DNA of 64,000 nucleotides from Ensifer canadensis (GTDB lineage: Bacteria > Pseudomonadota > Alphaproteobacteria > Rhizobiales > Rhizobiaceae): assembly GCF_017488845.2 (NCBI RefSeq), contig NZ_CP083370.1, positions 1,550,001 through 1,614,000 on the forward strand, read 5' to 3'. The notes beneath the pieces were generated by a model. It made no database searches. It was not told where the DNA came from and worked only from the letters and a program-made list of their open reading frames with translations. Positions 34,496 through 44,385 of this stretch are shown here, in pieces (within the stretch, counting starts at the first letter, position 1; each line of letters opens with the position of its first letter). Both the position numbers and the translations under genes were made by a program.

Positions 34496-35788
34496 ATGAC
34501 CACGATCACCACACAATCCGAACATGTCGACGGGGTTTCGGGCGCGGCCCGCCTCAATATGGGCCTCGTCGAATTCATCATCACCATTGCCGTCATGACG
34601 GCGAGCGTGGCAATCGCCATCGACAGCATGCTGCCGGCATTACCGAGCATCGGCCAGTCGCTGAGCGTCGCCAACTCCAACGACACCCAGCTCGTCATCG
34701 GCGTGTTCTTCCTTGGCTTCGGGCTTTCGCAGATCTTCTTCGGCAGCCTTTCCGATACGTTCGGACGTCGCGCCGTGCTGCTCGGCGGCCTTGCCTTCTT
34801 CACCGTGTCGATGTTTGCCGCCGCCCTGACCCAGAGTTTCGAAATGCTGCTGGTCCTGCGCTTCGTCCAGGGCATCGGCGCTGCCGCCGTGCGCATCACC
34901 ACCATGGCGATCGTGCGTGACTGCTTCGGTGGTCGCGAGATGGCGCGGGTGATGTCCTACGTCATGATCGTTTTCATGATCGTTCCGATCGTCGCACCGT
35001 CGATCGGTCAGCTCGTCATCCTCTACGCCAACTGGCACTGGATCTTCATCCTGATCGGCATCGTCGGCGCTGTCCTCTTCGTCTGGGCACTGGCCCGCAT
35101 GAAGGAATCGCTGCCGAAGGAAGAGCGCCTGCCGCTTTCCGTCTCATCGGTCGCATCCGGCTTCAAGACGGTGCTGACCAACCGCATCACCTGCGGCTAC
35201 ATGATCGGCATGACGATGTTCACCGCGGTCATCTGCGCCTACATCGTCACCGTCCAGCAGATCTTCGGCGAGGTCTATGGCCTCGGCGAGTGGCTGCCGA
35301 TCGCCTTTGCCGGCACTGCCGGCGGCATCGCCGTTGCCAATTTCGCCAACGGCTTCTTCGTGCGCAGCTTCGGCATGCGCCGCATCTCGCACGTGTCGAT
35401 GATCCTGTTCACGCTGATTTCCGTGATCGGCTTTGCCATGTCGCTCTGGGGCACGCCGGCATTCGTCATCAGCTACCTGATGTTCTCGGTTCTTCTGATG
35501 TTCTTCGCTGTCATCGCCACCAACTTCACCGCGATCAGCCTGGAGCCGATGGGTCACCTTGCCGGAACGGCGACCGCGATCACCGGTTTCGTCTCGACGA
35601 CCGGCGGCGCACTGCTCGGTGGCGCCGTCGGCCAGTTGTTCAATGGCACGCTGCAGCCGTTGCTCGGGGGCTTTGCCCTCTTCGGGCTCGTGACGATCCT
35701 GGCCACCCTTTGGGCCGAAAAGGGCAAGCTCTTCACCCATCCCGGCGACAAGGATGTCTCGCTCGACCACGGCGGCGGCCATATGTGA
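34496..35788 (+). CDS. MFS multidrug efflux protein, Bcr/CflA-like (paralog 2)
   Basis: The 430-residue protein is a 12-segment MFS transporter closely related to its upstream neighbour: GSLSDTFGRR, LRFVQGIGAAAVRITTMAIVRD, FMIVPIVAPSIGQL, and MEPLGH/EPMGHLAGTA match pairwise along the length. It probably exports drugs or a metabolite from the inner membrane in exchange for protons. ATG 34496 is chosen because the similarity starts soon after it. The C-terminus is His/Gly-rich (DHGGGHM). Confidence 0.92.
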   Translation: MTTITTQSEHVDGVSGAARLNMGLVEFIITIAVMTASVAIAIDSMLPALPSIGQSLSVANSNDTQLVIGVFFLGFGLSQIFFGSLSDTFGRRAVLLGGLAFFTVSMFAAALTQSFEMLLVLRFVQGIGAAAVRITTMAIVRDCFGGREMARVMSYVMIVFMIVPIVAPSIGQLVILYANWHWIFILIGIVGAVLFVWALARMKESLPKEERLPLSVSSVASGFKTVLTNRITCGYMIGMTMFTAVICAYIVTVQQIFGEVYGLGEWLPIAFAGTAGGIAVANFANGFFVRSFGMRRISHVSMILFTLISVIGFAMSLWGTPAFVISYLMFSVLLMFFAVIATNFTAISLEPMGHLAGTATAITGFVSTTGGALLGGAVGQLFNGTLQPLLGGFALFGLVTILATLWAEKGKLFTHPGDKDVSLDHGGGHM

Positions 35789-35803
35789 TATCGACCTCAC
35801 CAA

Positions 35804-35840
35804 CAAAAAGCCCGCCTGGATCGCTCCAGGCGGGCTTTTC
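35804..35840. terminator. Bidirectional terminator between MFS and inositol phosphatase genes
   Basis: A perfect stem AAAAGCCCGCCTGGA / TCCAGGCGGGCTTTT with a TCGC loop and A/T flanks on both sides serves the two convergent genes. Confidence 0.92.
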
Positions 35841-35860
35841 TGTTTCGACGATGTCGGTGT

Positions 35861-36685
35861 TTAGATGGTGAAGACTTCGCGACGCAGCGTTTCCCAGCTG
35901 TCCTTGTCGGTCGTCAGCAGCAGGCCGCCATTGAGGTGGGCAGGCAGATAGGGCGCGCCGTCGAAGCGTGCGGCATAGGCACCCGCCTCCTGCGCGATCA
36001 GTGTGCCGGCCAGATGATCCCAGGGCATCAGCTTCTGGTACATCAAGAAGTGGATGTAGCCGCCGGCAAGGATGCGATACTCGTGCGCGGCGCACCGGTA
36101 GCTGGTCGCAATACGGACCTTGGCCAAGTTGGCCATGACTTCGCGCCGCGCCTCTTGGCTGTAGAAGCCCGTCGAGGCGCCGCCGACCATGCTTTCAAGC
36201 GGAACGCCTGCAGTCACCGACATGCGCTCCTGCGAGCCGTCAGGACGGCACATCCAGGCGCCGGAGCCCTTCTCGGCGATTACCCAGTCGTTGCCAAGCG
36301 GGTCGTAGATGATGCCGGCAACGGTCTCGCCCTTGGACACGACGCTCGCCATGACGCCGAACAGCGGCAGGCCGGCTGCGAAGTTAAAGGTGCCGTCGAT
36401 CGGATCGACGACGACGGCGAGATCGGCGTCTGCCAGCTTGTCGAGCAGCGCCGGATCGGCAGCAACGGATTCTTCGCCGATGAACACGGCGCCTGGCGCA
36501 ATCTCATCCATGCGTGCCTTGATCAGGCGCTCGGCTGCCTCGTCGCCCTCGGTGACGAGATCGATCGCTTCCGACTTCATCCGGACATCGCCCGCGCCGA
36601 GATTACGAAACCGCGGCAGGATTTCTTTGACCGCAGCCTCCTGCAGCAGATTGGCAAGGGCGGCGATGTCGACGGAATGGCTCAT
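35861..36685 (-). CDS. Inositol monophosphatase family protein
   Basis: The 274-residue protein has the Li-sensitive Mg phosphatase motifs: GEES (here [11 protein letters not shown]) and [12 protein letters not shown]. These bind metal and phosphate. It could act on inositol phosphate or on 3'(2'),5'-bisphosphate nucleotides (CysQ type); the sequence does not decide. Its start overlaps the ttcA stop by 4 nt, so they are cotranscribed from the minus strand. Confidence 0.9.
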   Translation of the reverse strand: MSHSVDIAALANLLQEAAVKEILPRFRNLGAGDVRMKSEAIDLVTEGDEAAERLIKARMDEIAPGAVFIGEESVAADPALLDKLADADLAVVVDPIDGTFNFAAGLPLFGVMASVVSKGETVAGIIYDPLGNDWVIAEKGSGAWMCRPDGSQERMSVTAGVPLESMVGGASTGFYSQEARREVMANLAKVRIATSYRCAAHEYRILAGGYIHFLMYQKLMPWDHLAGTLIAQEAGAYAARFDGAPYLPAHLNGGLLLTTDKDSWETLRREVFTI

Positions 36686-37566
36686 TCTTTGGGCTCCGGT
36701 GAGAGGGACTGGAAGTCGAAAAGCTTGGGGTCGAGCAGATGCGAGGGGTTCACATGGCCGAGCGCCCGCAGCATCGTGTCCTTGCGGCCCGGCATGCGTC
36801 GTTCGAGGTCGGCAAGCATTGCCTTCATGGCATTGCGCTCAAGGCCGTCCTGCGAGCCGCAGAGGTCGCAGGGAATGATCGGAAATTCCATGGCAGTGGC
36901 AAATTTCGCCAAGTCGTCCTCTGCCGCATAGGCCAGCGGCCGCAGCAGCATCAGGTCGCCTTCGTCGTTCAGAAGCTTCGCCGGCATCGAGGCGAGCCTG
37001 CCGCCGTGGAAGAAATTCATGAAGAACGTCTCCAGAATATCCTCGCGGTGATGGCCGAGCACCAGCGCATCGCAGCCCTCTTCGCGCGCGATCCGGTAAA
37101 GATTGCCGCGGCGCAGCCGCGAACAGAGCGAGCAATAGGTGGCGCCTGTCGGCACCTTTTCCTTCACGATCGAATAGGTGTCGCGATACTCGATACGGTG
37201 CTTAACGCCGATCGAGGCCAGGTATTCCGGCAGGATATGCTTCGGAAAATTCGGCTGCCCCTGATCGAGGTTGCAGGCGACAAGCTCGACGGGCAGCAGC
37301 CCGCGCCATTGCAGGTCCATCAGCAGTGCCAGCAGGCTATAGCTGTCCTTGCCGCCTGAAATCCCGACCAGCCAGCGCTTGGCGCCCTTCAGCATGCCGA
37401 AATCGTCGAGCGCCTGGCGCGTCTGCCGCAAGAGCCGCTTGCGCAGCTTGTTGAAGGAGACCGACGACGGCATGCGTTCGAAGATCGGATGAAGACCCGT
37501 CTCGATATCGCCGTCTTCAACGGCATTGTCGATTGCGTCAGGCGAAAGGGCTGGCGAATGATCCAT
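36682..37566 (-). CDS. ttcA: tRNA 2-thiocytidine(32) synthetase TtcA
   Basis: The 294-residue enzyme thiolates cytidine 32 of some tRNAs, using an ATP-activated intermediate and a [4Fe-4S] cluster. The PP-loop GISGGKDS and the two cysteine pairs CSLC and CDLC are intact. I chose ATG 37566 (AGGA about 8 nt upstream); an in-frame start 42 nt further up has no support. The inositol phosphatase gene overlaps its end by 4 nt. Confidence 0.95.
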   Translation of the reverse strand: MDHSPALSPDAIDNAVEDGDIETGLHPIFERMPSSVSFNKLRKRLLRQTRQALDDFGMLKGAKRWLVGISGGKDSYSLLALLMDLQWRGLLPVELVACNLDQGQPNFPKHILPEYLASIGVKHRIEYRDTYSIVKEKVPTGATYCSLCSRLRRGNLYRIAREEGCDALVLGHHREDILETFFMNFFHGGRLASMPAKLLNDEGDLMLLRPLAYAAEDDLAKFATAMEFPIIPCDLCGSQDGLERNAMKAMLADLERRMPGRKDTMLRALGHVNPSHLLDPKLFDFQSLSPEPKE

Positions 37567-37677
37567 GGCAACGATCCTGGAATGGCCGGCTCGGGAAGGA
37601 GAGCGCACGGCACGTCACGGCCAGCACTTGCCCCGTTCCATCCGCAAGATCAAGGGAAAACGGCCCTTCGTCCGAAA

Positions 37678-38625
37678 TCAGGAGCCAAACACCGACCAAC
37701 CGGTGCGGGCGGCCAACATCTCCAGCGCCAGCGATCCCAACAGCGAATTGCCGTTCTCGTTCAGGCCCGGCGACCAGACGGCGACGGAGGCCTTGCCGGG
37801 TGCGACCGCGAGAATGCCGCCGCCAACACCGCTCTTGCCGGGCAGACCGACGCGATAGGCGAAATCGCCCGAGCCGTCATAGTGGCCGCAGGTCAGCATC
37901 AGCGCGTTGATACGTCGGGCCCGCTGGCGCGATACGACGGAATGGCCGGTCAGCGGGTTGGTGCCGCCGGCTGCCAGAAACAGGCCCGCCTTGGCGAGCT
38001 GGCTGCAGGTCATTGCCAGAGCGCAATGGTGGAAATAGACGCCGAGCACATGCTCGACCGGGTGATCGAGCCGGCCGAAGGAGCGCATGAAGTTGGCAAG
38101 CGCGAAATTACGGAAGCCGGTCGCCGTCTCGGAGCGCGCGACCTCGTGGTCTATGACGATGGCATCGTCATCTGCGAGATAACGAACGAACTGGACGATC
38201 TCGCCGATCAGTTCGCGCGGCGTGTGGCCGGCAAGGATCAGGTCGCTGATGGTGATCGCGCCGGCATTGATGAACGGGTTGCGCGGCTTGCCGCCTTCCT
38301 GCTCGAGCTGGACGATCGAGTTGAAGGCCGAGCCTGAAGGTTCGCGGCCGACGCGGTGCCAGATGGTCTCACCGTGCTTGCCGAGCGCCAGCGTCAGGGT
38401 GAATACCTTGGAGACGCTCTGGATGGAGAACGGCACCTCGGCGTCGCCGACCCGGTGCACCTGCCCGTCGGTGGTGACGATTGCCATTCCGAAGTGTTTC
38501 GGAGAAACGCGCGCAAGCTGTGGGATGTAGTCGGCGACCTTGCCCTCGCCGAGCCGTGGCGTCAGCTCGCGGTAAATGTCCTCGATGATCGCCTGCAGGT
38601 CCTGCGGCGTCTTCTGCTCCGGCAT
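37678..38625 (-). CDS. glsA: Glutaminase
   Basis: The 315-residue enzyme converts glutamine to glutamate and ammonia. It belongs to the serine-dependent beta-lactamase-like glutaminase family; the nucleophile region SIQSVSKVF (SxxK) and the stretch [14 protein letters not shown] are conserved. ATG 38625 follows AAGGGGAAATCGC, a good ribosome-binding site; the longer frame upstream is not conserved. It lies downstream of rpsD on the same strand beyond a strong terminator. Confidence 0.95.
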   Translation of the reverse strand: MPEQKTPQDLQAIIEDIYRELTPRLGEGKVADYIPQLARVSPKHFGMAIVTTDGQVHRVGDAEVPFSIQSVSKVFTLTLALGKHGETIWHRVGREPSGSAFNSIVQLEQEGGKPRNPFINAGAITISDLILAGHTPRELIGEIVQFVRYLADDDAIVIDHEVARSETATGFRNFALANFMRSFGRLDHPVEHVLGVYFHHCALAMTCSQLAKAGLFLAAGGTNPLTGHSVVSRQRARRINALMLTCGHYDGSGDFAYRVGLPGKSGVGGGILAVAPGKASVAVWSPGLNENGNSLLGSLALEMLAARTGWSVFGS

Positions 38626-38730
38626 GCGATTTCCCCTTCGTCGCGCGAGCCATTGTCCCGCCGAGGCGACCAAGTCCCCGTCGCGGAACAAGACGCGCGG
38701 CAGATCAAACAGCCACGTATCTGAAGAGAC

Positions 38731-38758
38731 AAAAAAACCGCCCGTTTCCGGGCGGTTT
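38731..38758 (-). terminator. Rho-independent terminator of rpsD
   Basis: On the minus strand AAACCGCCCG-GAAA-CGGGCGGTTT is followed by TTTT. It starts 29 nt after the rpsD stop. Confidence 0.92.
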
Positions 38759-38786
38759 CGATCGTTCACAAGGCCAGAGCCTCGGA

Positions 38787-39404
38787 TTAACGCGAATAGA
38801 ATTCGACGACGAGGTGCGGTTCCATGACGACGGCGTAAGGCACGTCGGAGAGAACCGGAACGCGGACGAAGGTTGCAACCATCTTGTTGTGGTCGACTTC
38901 GATGTAATCCGGAACGTCGCGCTCAGCGAGCTGAACGGCTTCGAGAACCGTAACGAGCTGCTTGGACTTTTCCTTGACTTCGATGACGTCGCCCGGCTTG
39001 CAACGGTAGGAACCGATGTTGACGCGAACGCCGTTAACCTTGACGTGGCCATGGTTGACGAACTGACGTGCGGCGAAAACGGTCGGAACGAACTTTGCGC
39101 GGTAGACGATCGCGTCGAGACGCGATTCGAGCAGGCCGATCAGGTTCTCCGGGGTGTCGCCCTTGCGGCGGTCAGCTTCGGCGAAGATCGCACGGAACTG
39201 CTTTTCGCGGATGTCGCCGTAGTAGCCCTTGAGCTTCTGCTTGGCGCGCAGCTGCACACCGAAGTCCGAAAGCTTGGACTTGCGACGCTGGCCGTGCTGG
39301 CCCGGGCCGTATTCGCGGCGGTTAACCGGCGACTTCGGACGGCCCCAGATGTTTTCGCCCATACGGCGGTCAATTTTGTACTTGGACGATTCGCGCTTGC
39401 TCAT
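38787..39404 (-). CDS. rpsD: 30S ribosomal protein S4
   Basis: The 205-residue protein is S4, a primary 16S rRNA binding protein of the small subunit. The S4 RNA-binding domain ([30 protein letters not shown]) and the N-terminal [19 protein letters not shown] are diagnostic. The zinc-finger cysteines of some S4 proteins are absent. ATG 39404 follows AAAGGAAATGCG. In this organism it is a single gene away from other ribosomal operons, as usual in rhizobia. Confidence 0.98.
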   Translation of the reverse strand: MSKRESSKYKIDRRMGENIWGRPKSPVNRREYGPGQHGQRRKSKLSDFGVQLRAKQKLKGYYGDIREKQFRAIFAEADRRKGDTPENLIGLLESRLDAIVYRAKFVPTVFAARQFVNHGHVKVNGVRVNIGSYRCKPGDVIEVKEKSKQLVTVLEAVQLAERDVPDYIEVDHNKMVATFVRVPVLSDVPYAVVMEPHLVVEFYSR

Positions 39405-39631
39405 CGCATTTCCTTTCAGTCGGTTACACCGGTCTGTTGCCAAACCGGATCAAGGAAACACGCCCTCCTCTGAACCCATTTTGAGAGTTCTGACAGGATT
39501 CTCACGATCACGCTGCCGGAGAAACCACGGGACATGTCAAATGAAACACCGGACATTTCTGCCCGGCGTTGGGGCGGCTTTAGGGCTTCCAGCCGCCATT
39601 GTCAAACGAAATCACCGTATTCGGCACCATT

Positions 39632-40159
39632 TCAGGCAGGGTCGCCAGCCTGTTGGTTTTCCAAGGAAACAAGCAGCGTTTTCAATAGCGCTGCCAGTGC
39701 TGCGCGTTCCTCCGGCTTCAGACCTGCGATATAGCGCGCCTCGCTCGCCATGTCAGCCCGAAACGCGGCTTCGGCAAGCGCTATGCCCTTCTCCGTCAAC
39801 CCAACCACGCTGCTGCGTCCATCCGATACCGAGCGCTCGCGCAGGATCAGCCCCGCCTTTTGTAATCGATCGAGTCGATGTGTCAGTCCGCCTGACGAAA
39901 TCATCAGCAATGTATAAAGGTCGGTCGGCGTGAGGCGATACGGTGGGCCGGAGCGCCGGAGTGTTGAGATCACGTCGAATTCGCCGCGGTCGAGACCGAA
40001 GGAGGCAAAGGTTTCCTCGATCGACGGACGCACGAGATTAGAAAGCCGATAGGCCCGCCCGAGGATGGTCATTGGCTCCGTATCGAGATCCGGCAATTCG
40101 CGATCCCATTGCGCGCGCAACCGGTCGACGTGGTCCCTCTCCTCTTGCTCATGCTGCAT
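39632..40159 (-). CDS. MarR-family transcription regulator
   Basis: The 175-residue protein is a MarR winged-helix regulator. The DNA-binding region LTPTDLYTLLMISSGGLTHRLDRLQKAGLILRE and the wing DGRSSVVGLTEKG are clear. ATG 40159 follows GGAGTTGATA. The spacer to the divergent cupin gene carries two palindromes in mirror image, so it probably represses both itself and the cupin gene. The ligand is unknown. Confidence 0.92.
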   Translation of the reverse strand: MQHEQEERDHVDRLRAQWDRELPDLDTEPMTILGRAYRLSNLVRPSIEETFASFGLDRGEFDVISTLRRSGPPYRLTPTDLYTLLMISSGGLTHRLDRLQKAGLILRERSVSDGRSSVVGLTEKGIALAEAAFRADMASEARYIAGLKPEERAALAALLKTLLVSLENQQAGDPA

Positions 40160-40184
40160 TATCAACTCCGCGCTGTTTGGCAAT

Positions 40185-40233
40185 ATATCTTGACGAGAAG
40201 ATATTTTTACATAATATCTTCTCGTCAAGATAA
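40185..40233. promoter_or_regulatory. Twin palindromic operator for the MarR regulator
   Basis: Arm 1 at 40185-40204 is ATATCTTGACGAGAAGATAT; arm 2 at 40214-40233 is its inverse. Each arm alone is a near-palindrome (ATATCTT / AAGATAT around GACGAG), and the two together form one inverted repeat with a 9-bp gap. This is typical of MarR operators, and lies between the divergent start codons. Confidence 0.75.
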
Positions 40234-40272
40234 TTCATTCGAACCGGTAAACCAACCCCGATGGAGGCCAGC

Positions 40273-40607
40273 ATGTTTCATGTCATTCCCCGTGCAGAGC
40301 AGAAACAGAGCCCCAACCGGACGATCCTCTTTGAAGGGGGCAGTACGGCACGCCGGTTTCGCTTTTCCTGATGGATGCGGAGCCTGGCCAAGGGCCGGCG
40401 CTTCACGTTCACCCCTATCCGGAGACCTGGCTCATTCATTCGGGCGAGGCGGAGTTCACGGTCGGTGAGCAGACGCTCATCGGCAAGGCCGGCGACATCA
40501 TCATCGTCGATCCCAGCACGCCGCACCGTTTCGTCAACAGCGGCAACACCCGGCTTGAGATGACCTGCATCCACGCGTCCGACCGCGTGATTCAGGAGTG
40601 GGTTTGA
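40273..40607 (+). pseudogene. Cupin-domain protein interrupted by a -1 frameshift in a G-run
   Basis: From ATG 40273 (GGAGG 5 nt upstream) the frame encodes MFHVIPRAEQ...TILFEGG and then goes out of register at a run of five G (40336-40340), ending at TGA 40369-40371. In the next frame the sequence continues QYGTPVSLFLMDAEPG and through to 40607, with cupin motif 1 (ALHVHPYPETW ... G) and motif 2 (PSTPHRF). One extra G in the run would restore a single ~112-residue cupin. An ATG at 40371 overlaps the TGA (TGATG), so a 78-residue fragment could still be made. Sequencing error, pseudogene or slippage are all possible. Confidence 0.8.
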
Positions 40608-40693
40608 CGCCCCGCAAGCGACGGGTGGCGTTGTGCATCGGTACCGTCTCGTCTTCAAATACTTGGAATTGAAGCCTCGGGCGGAGGACGTGC

Positions 40694-42208
40694 CTATTCA
40701 GCTGCAGCGGCGGACGGATCCATTGCATCCGGCCCGTTGGCGTCGCCCGGCGCCGTTTCGTGGCCGAGGTCCGGAAAGGCGACTATACGCTTGCCGGTGA
40801 AATCGGCATGGACGACAACGAGCCCATTCTCCTCGAAATAGCCGAGCAGGCGTCTGGCGCGTCGTGCGGAATGGGTGCCGTAGGCGCGCGCGATCATCGC
40901 GTCCGACGGACAGGCAAGGCCGCGCACGGCCGCCTGCGTCATCATCAGGAACACGCCCTGCAGGTCCTCGGTGACGCGATCGGCAAGCCGGAGCGCCGAC
41001 GCCCAGGCCTCTGTCGCCGCAGTCTCAGTGTCGACGCCGGAGCGGGCAATTGCCATCTTGCGCCGAAATGCGCTCAAGGACAGGGCTGCTCCCGGCACGC
41101 GGCGAATCCGGCAGCGCACGAGGAAATCCTGGAACAGTTCGGCATCCGGCCGGAACGCGGCATCGGGATTGGCGAGAATCTCGGTAAACAGACCGTCCAG
41201 CAGCGCACCGCGCTCCTCCGCCGACATTTCCGGCTGGGCTGGCCTGGTTTCCACCGGGGCGACCGGTTCGGGGCGCGGCCGGGAAAGCTCCGCCAGAATA
41301 TCGGTTGCCGGGCGCGGCGGCGGTACGGCACGGCGCATGATCGGCCGCGTCAGTTCGTCGGCGTCAGGCGTGAAGATCAGGTCTTCCACGTCCTGCGGCG
41401 CTTCCGGCAGCGGCATCAGCTTCGGGCTCGTCGAGCGTGCTGAAGTCTCGACGGCACCGATCGTCACCTTCAGCGGCCGGCGCGACAGCGCCGGGCCAAG
41501 GGCGACGAAGGAGCCGCGCTTCAGATCGCGGAACATTTCGGCCGTGCGGCGATCCATGCCGAGCAGGTCGGCAGCGCGCAGCATGTCGATATCAAGGAAT
41601 GTGCGGCCCATCAGGAAGTTGGACGCCTCCGCCGCCACGTTCTTGGCAAGTTTTGCCAGGCGCTGCGTGGCGATGACGCCGGCAAGTCCACGCTTTCGGC
41701 CACGGCACATGAGGTTGGTCATCGCGCCGAGCGAGATCTTGCGGACTTCTTCGGTGACGTCACCAGCGACCGACGGCGCAAACATCTGCGCTTCGTCGAC
41801 CACCACGAGTACGGGATACCAGTATTCCCGATCCGCATCGAACATGGCGTTCAAGAAGACGCCGGCGCTGCGCATCTGCTGTTCGATGTCGAGACCTTCG
41901 AGCGAAAGCACGCAGGAAACTCGGTGCTGACGAATGCGCGTGGCAATGCCGATCAGCTCAGCGTCCGTGCGCTCACCCTCGACGACCACATGGCCGAACT
42001 TGTCGGCAAGTGTGACGAAATCGCCCTCGGGGTCGATGATGCATTGCTGCACCCATGGCGCAGACTGCTCCAGCAACCTTCTTAGAAGGTGCGATTTTCC
42101 CGAACCGGAATTGCCCTGCACCAGAAGACGGGTGGCCAGAAGCTCTTCGATATCGAGCGAGGCCGAGGTCCCTTCGGACGTCGCTCCCATGTCGATGCCG
42201 ACCTTCAT
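40694..42208 (-). CDS. HerA/DUF87-like P-loop ATPase
   Basis: The 504-residue protein has a HerA-type ATPase domain in the first ~270 residues: Walker A GNSGSGKSH, Walker B VLVVVDEAQMF, and CRGRKRGLAGVIATQRLAKL. The C-terminal part is a Pro/Arg/Glu linker and a helical domain of unknown type. HerA-like ATPases move along or extrude DNA and often work with a nuclease (NurA), but no nurA is next to it; this lineage is widespread in rhizobial chromosomes. I chose ATG 42208 (GAGGTGGAA upstream). Confidence 0.85.
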   Translation of the reverse strand: MKVGIDMGATSEGTSASLDIEELLATRLLVQGNSGSGKSHLLRRLLEQSAPWVQQCIIDPEGDFVTLADKFGHVVVEGERTDAELIGIATRIRQHRVSCVLSLEGLDIEQQMRSAGVFLNAMFDADREYWYPVLVVVDEAQMFAPSVAGDVTEEVRKISLGAMTNLMCRGRKRGLAGVIATQRLAKLAKNVAAEASNFLMGRTFLDIDMLRAADLLGMDRRTAEMFRDLKRGSFVALGPALSRRPLKVTIGAVETSARSTSPKLMPLPEAPQDVEDLIFTPDADELTRPIMRRAVPPPRPATDILAELSRPRPEPVAPVETRPAQPEMSAEERGALLDGLFTEILANPDAAFRPDAELFQDFLVRCRIRRVPGAALSLSAFRRKMAIARSGVDTETAATEAWASALRLADRVTEDLQGVFLMMTQAAVRGLACPSDAMIARAYGTHSARRARRLLGYFEENGLVVVHADFTGKRIVAFPDLGHETAPGDANGPDAMDPSAAAAE

Positions 42209-42463
42209 TTCCACCTCTTCATTTTGGATTGATTCGCGACCATGCTGAGTTCGCCAAACGAGCGACACCTAGCACGGTTTTGCCGGCGGTCATGCAACCG
42301 CTGCAGAAAACCCACAGGGAATACCGCGTTGTGGACCATGGAAAGATCGGCCAGTTCACCCGGTCGTTTGCGCGGAAACGTTGAATAAACCTATTGATAC
42401 ATCTTTAACAAGCGCCTGCCCCGGCCCATACGTCTTTGAGCGACCGGGATTTCCGGGCCACGA

Positions 42464-42622
42464 ATGGATCAGAACGAGACCGAAAACCACTTCCAGATGA
42501 ACTACGAGGATGGTCAACGCATCGTCTCGAAAAAGGAATCCGCGCAATCAGGCCGCGCGAACTTCCTGATTGCGATTGCGCTCGCCGCGTCGATTGGCGT
42601 CCTGCTGGCGATCTTCTTCTAG
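42464..42622 (+). CDS. Small single-pass membrane protein (52 residues)
   Basis: The ATG at 42464 opens a 52-residue frame ending at TAG 42620-42622. Residues 1-29 are polar and charged ([18 protein letters not shown]), and residues about 33-52 are a hydrophobic helix ([19 protein letters not shown]). It has no recognised family. Its stop codon shares bases with the convergent murI stop (CTAG). The composition is convincingly protein-like: a classic small membrane protein. Confidence 0.7.
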   Translation: MDQNETENHFQMNYEDGQRIVSKKESAQSGRANFLIAIALAASIGVLLAIFF

Positions 42623-43464
42623 CCGATCGTTTCGCTGGCGGCCGTCTGTTCGGGGGTAGTGACGTTCGACATGACGGTCAGGCCGAAGCCCTGCATCAGC
42701 CGGCGTGTGGAAAAATCGGGATTTCCCGAAGTGAAGATCGCCGGGTCCTCGCCGTTCAACGGCTCAAAGCCGTCGGGCAGCGGCACGAGCGAGCGGGCCC
42801 GCCGGGCGATGGCCTCGGCTGGATCCAACCAGTCGACCGGCCAGGGCGCCAGCTTGCGGAACAGATTGGCCAGAAAGGGATAATGCGTGCAGGCGAGAAC
42901 GACGATATCGGTCTTGCGGCCATCCATCTCGATGAAGCACGGGGTGATCTCGGCCAATACCTCCGCATCATCGAGCTTTTCGCCGCGAATATAGGCCTCG
43001 GCCATCTTGGCGAGGTTCTCCGATCCGACCAGGCGGACATGGCATTGGCTGGCGAAGGACTGGATGAGGTCGCGCGTATAGGCGCGCTTGACCGTGCCTG
43101 GTGTCGCAAGCACGGAAACCAGCCCCGAGCGCGTGCGCTCGGCCGCCGGCTTGATCGCCGGCACGGTGCCAACGAAGGTCATCTGCGGAAAGGCGGCGCG
43201 CAGATCGGCACCGACGAGGGTGAATGCGGTGTTGCAGGCAATCACGCAGATTTCGGGATCGTGCTCGGCCAGCAGCCGGCCAAAGAGCGCGATGACATGG
43301 GCGCGCAAGGCCTCTTCCTCCCAGCCGCCATAGGGGAAGCCGGCATCGTCGGCGATATAGATGAAATGCCGCTCCGGCATCAGCACCCTCGCCTCGCGCA
43401 GCACCGTGAGCCCGCCGATGCCGCTGTCGAAGACGAGAATGGGTTTCAGTTCAGTCGCTGTCAC
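42619..43464 (-). CDS. murI: Glutamate racemase
   Basis: The 281-residue enzyme makes D-glutamate for peptidoglycan. The two catalytic cysteines are in ACNTA and CTHYP, and FDSGIGGL is the N-terminal signature. I chose GTG 43464 ([15 protein letters not shown]), which overlaps the end of the TrmJ-like gene by 14 nt, because longer versions start inside that gene. The stop codon shares CTAG with the convergent small membrane protein gene. Confidence 0.94.
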   Translation of the reverse strand: MTATELKPILVFDSGIGGLTVLREARVLMPERHFIYIADDAGFPYGGWEEEALRAHVIALFGRLLAEHDPEICVIACNTAFTLVGADLRAAFPQMTFVGTVPAIKPAAERTRSGLVSVLATPGTVKRAYTRDLIQSFASQCHVRLVGSENLAKMAEAYIRGEKLDDAEVLAEITPCFIEMDGRKTDIVVLACTHYPFLANLFRKLAPWPVDWLDPAEAIARRARSLVPLPDGFEPLNGEDPAIFTSGNPDFSTRRLMQGFGLTVMSNVTTPEQTAASETIG

Positions 43465-44296
43465 CGCTGTCTGATACTTTCTTGTTGTGCTCGGCCCTGC
43501 TGTGATCAACGGGAGCGCCGGAACCTCGGGGATGTTCACGCGAAAACCGATCGAGCGACGAAATCACGCCGCGCAGCACCCGGATTTCCGTTTCGGTAAA
43601 GGCTGGTCTGGTCAGAACTGTGCGCAGATTTTCGACCAATTTCGGCTTTTTGTCGGCGGAGCGGAAATAGTTGCGCGCTTCCAGCGCATCCTCGAGGTGA
43701 TCGAACAGGCCCTGCAGATCGTCTTTCTTCGCCGGACGCTGCTCCAGTGCCTGGAACGACGTCTGGTCTTCGCTTTCCATGCCCGTCTTCAGCCACTCGT
43801 AGGACATTAGCAGCACCGCCTGGGCGAGATTGAGCGAAGCGAAAGCCGGATTGACGGGGAACGTCACAATCTCGTCGGCAAGCGCCACTTCCTCGTTCGT
43901 CAATCCGGTGCGCTCGCGGCCGAAGATGATGCCGGTCGCCTCGCCGGCTACGAAGCGCTGTCTCAGCGTGCGCGCCGCCACTATCGGCGAGCGAACCGGC
44001 TTGTAGCCGTAACGGTCGCGCGCCGTTGTCGCATAGACGAAGTTGAGGTCGGCGATCGCCTCTTCCAGCGTGTCGTAGAGCTTGGCGCCTTCGATGACGT
44101 GGTCGGCGCGGCTGGCGGCAGACTGCGCCTTTTCGTTCGGCCAGCCATCGCGCGGGTTGACGAGGCGCAGTTCAGACAGGCCGAAATTGGCCATGGCGCG
44201 GGCAACCATGCCGATATTCTCGCCGAGCTGCGGATAGGCGAGAATGATCGCCGGTCCTTCGGTCAGGAGTTCTCGTTCGCTGTTGGTGCCTGCCAT
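43451..44296 (-). CDS. TrmJ-like tRNA/rRNA 2'-O-methyltransferase (SPOUT family)
   Basis: The 281-residue protein matches the TrmJ/SpoU family that transfers a methyl group from SAM to ribose 2'-OH of RNA, most likely Cm32/Um32 of tRNA. The N-terminal [40 protein letters not shown] and [22 protein letters not shown] are the knot motifs. ATG 44296 is chosen (AAGGCG upstream). Murl overlaps its end. Confidence 0.9.
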   Translation of the reverse strand: MAGTNSERELLTEGPAIILAYPQLGENIGMVARAMANFGLSELRLVNPRDGWPNEKAQSAASRADHVIEGAKLYDTLEEAIADLNFVYATTARDRYGYKPVRSPIVAARTLRQRFVAGEATGIIFGRERTGLTNEEVALADEIVTFPVNPAFASLNLAQAVLLMSYEWLKTGMESEDQTSFQALEQRPAKKDDLQGLFDHLEDALEARNYFRSADKKPKLVENLRTVLTRPAFTETEIRVLRGVISSLDRFSREHPRGSGAPVDHSRAEHNKKVSDSGDSD

Positions 44297-44385
44297 GTCT
44301 TTCGCCTTCGCCTTCTGTTCGGCGCTTCCCTCGCACAAAAGACCGGAAAATTAAAGTCCGGCCGACATGCTGAGGACTGCGGGCA

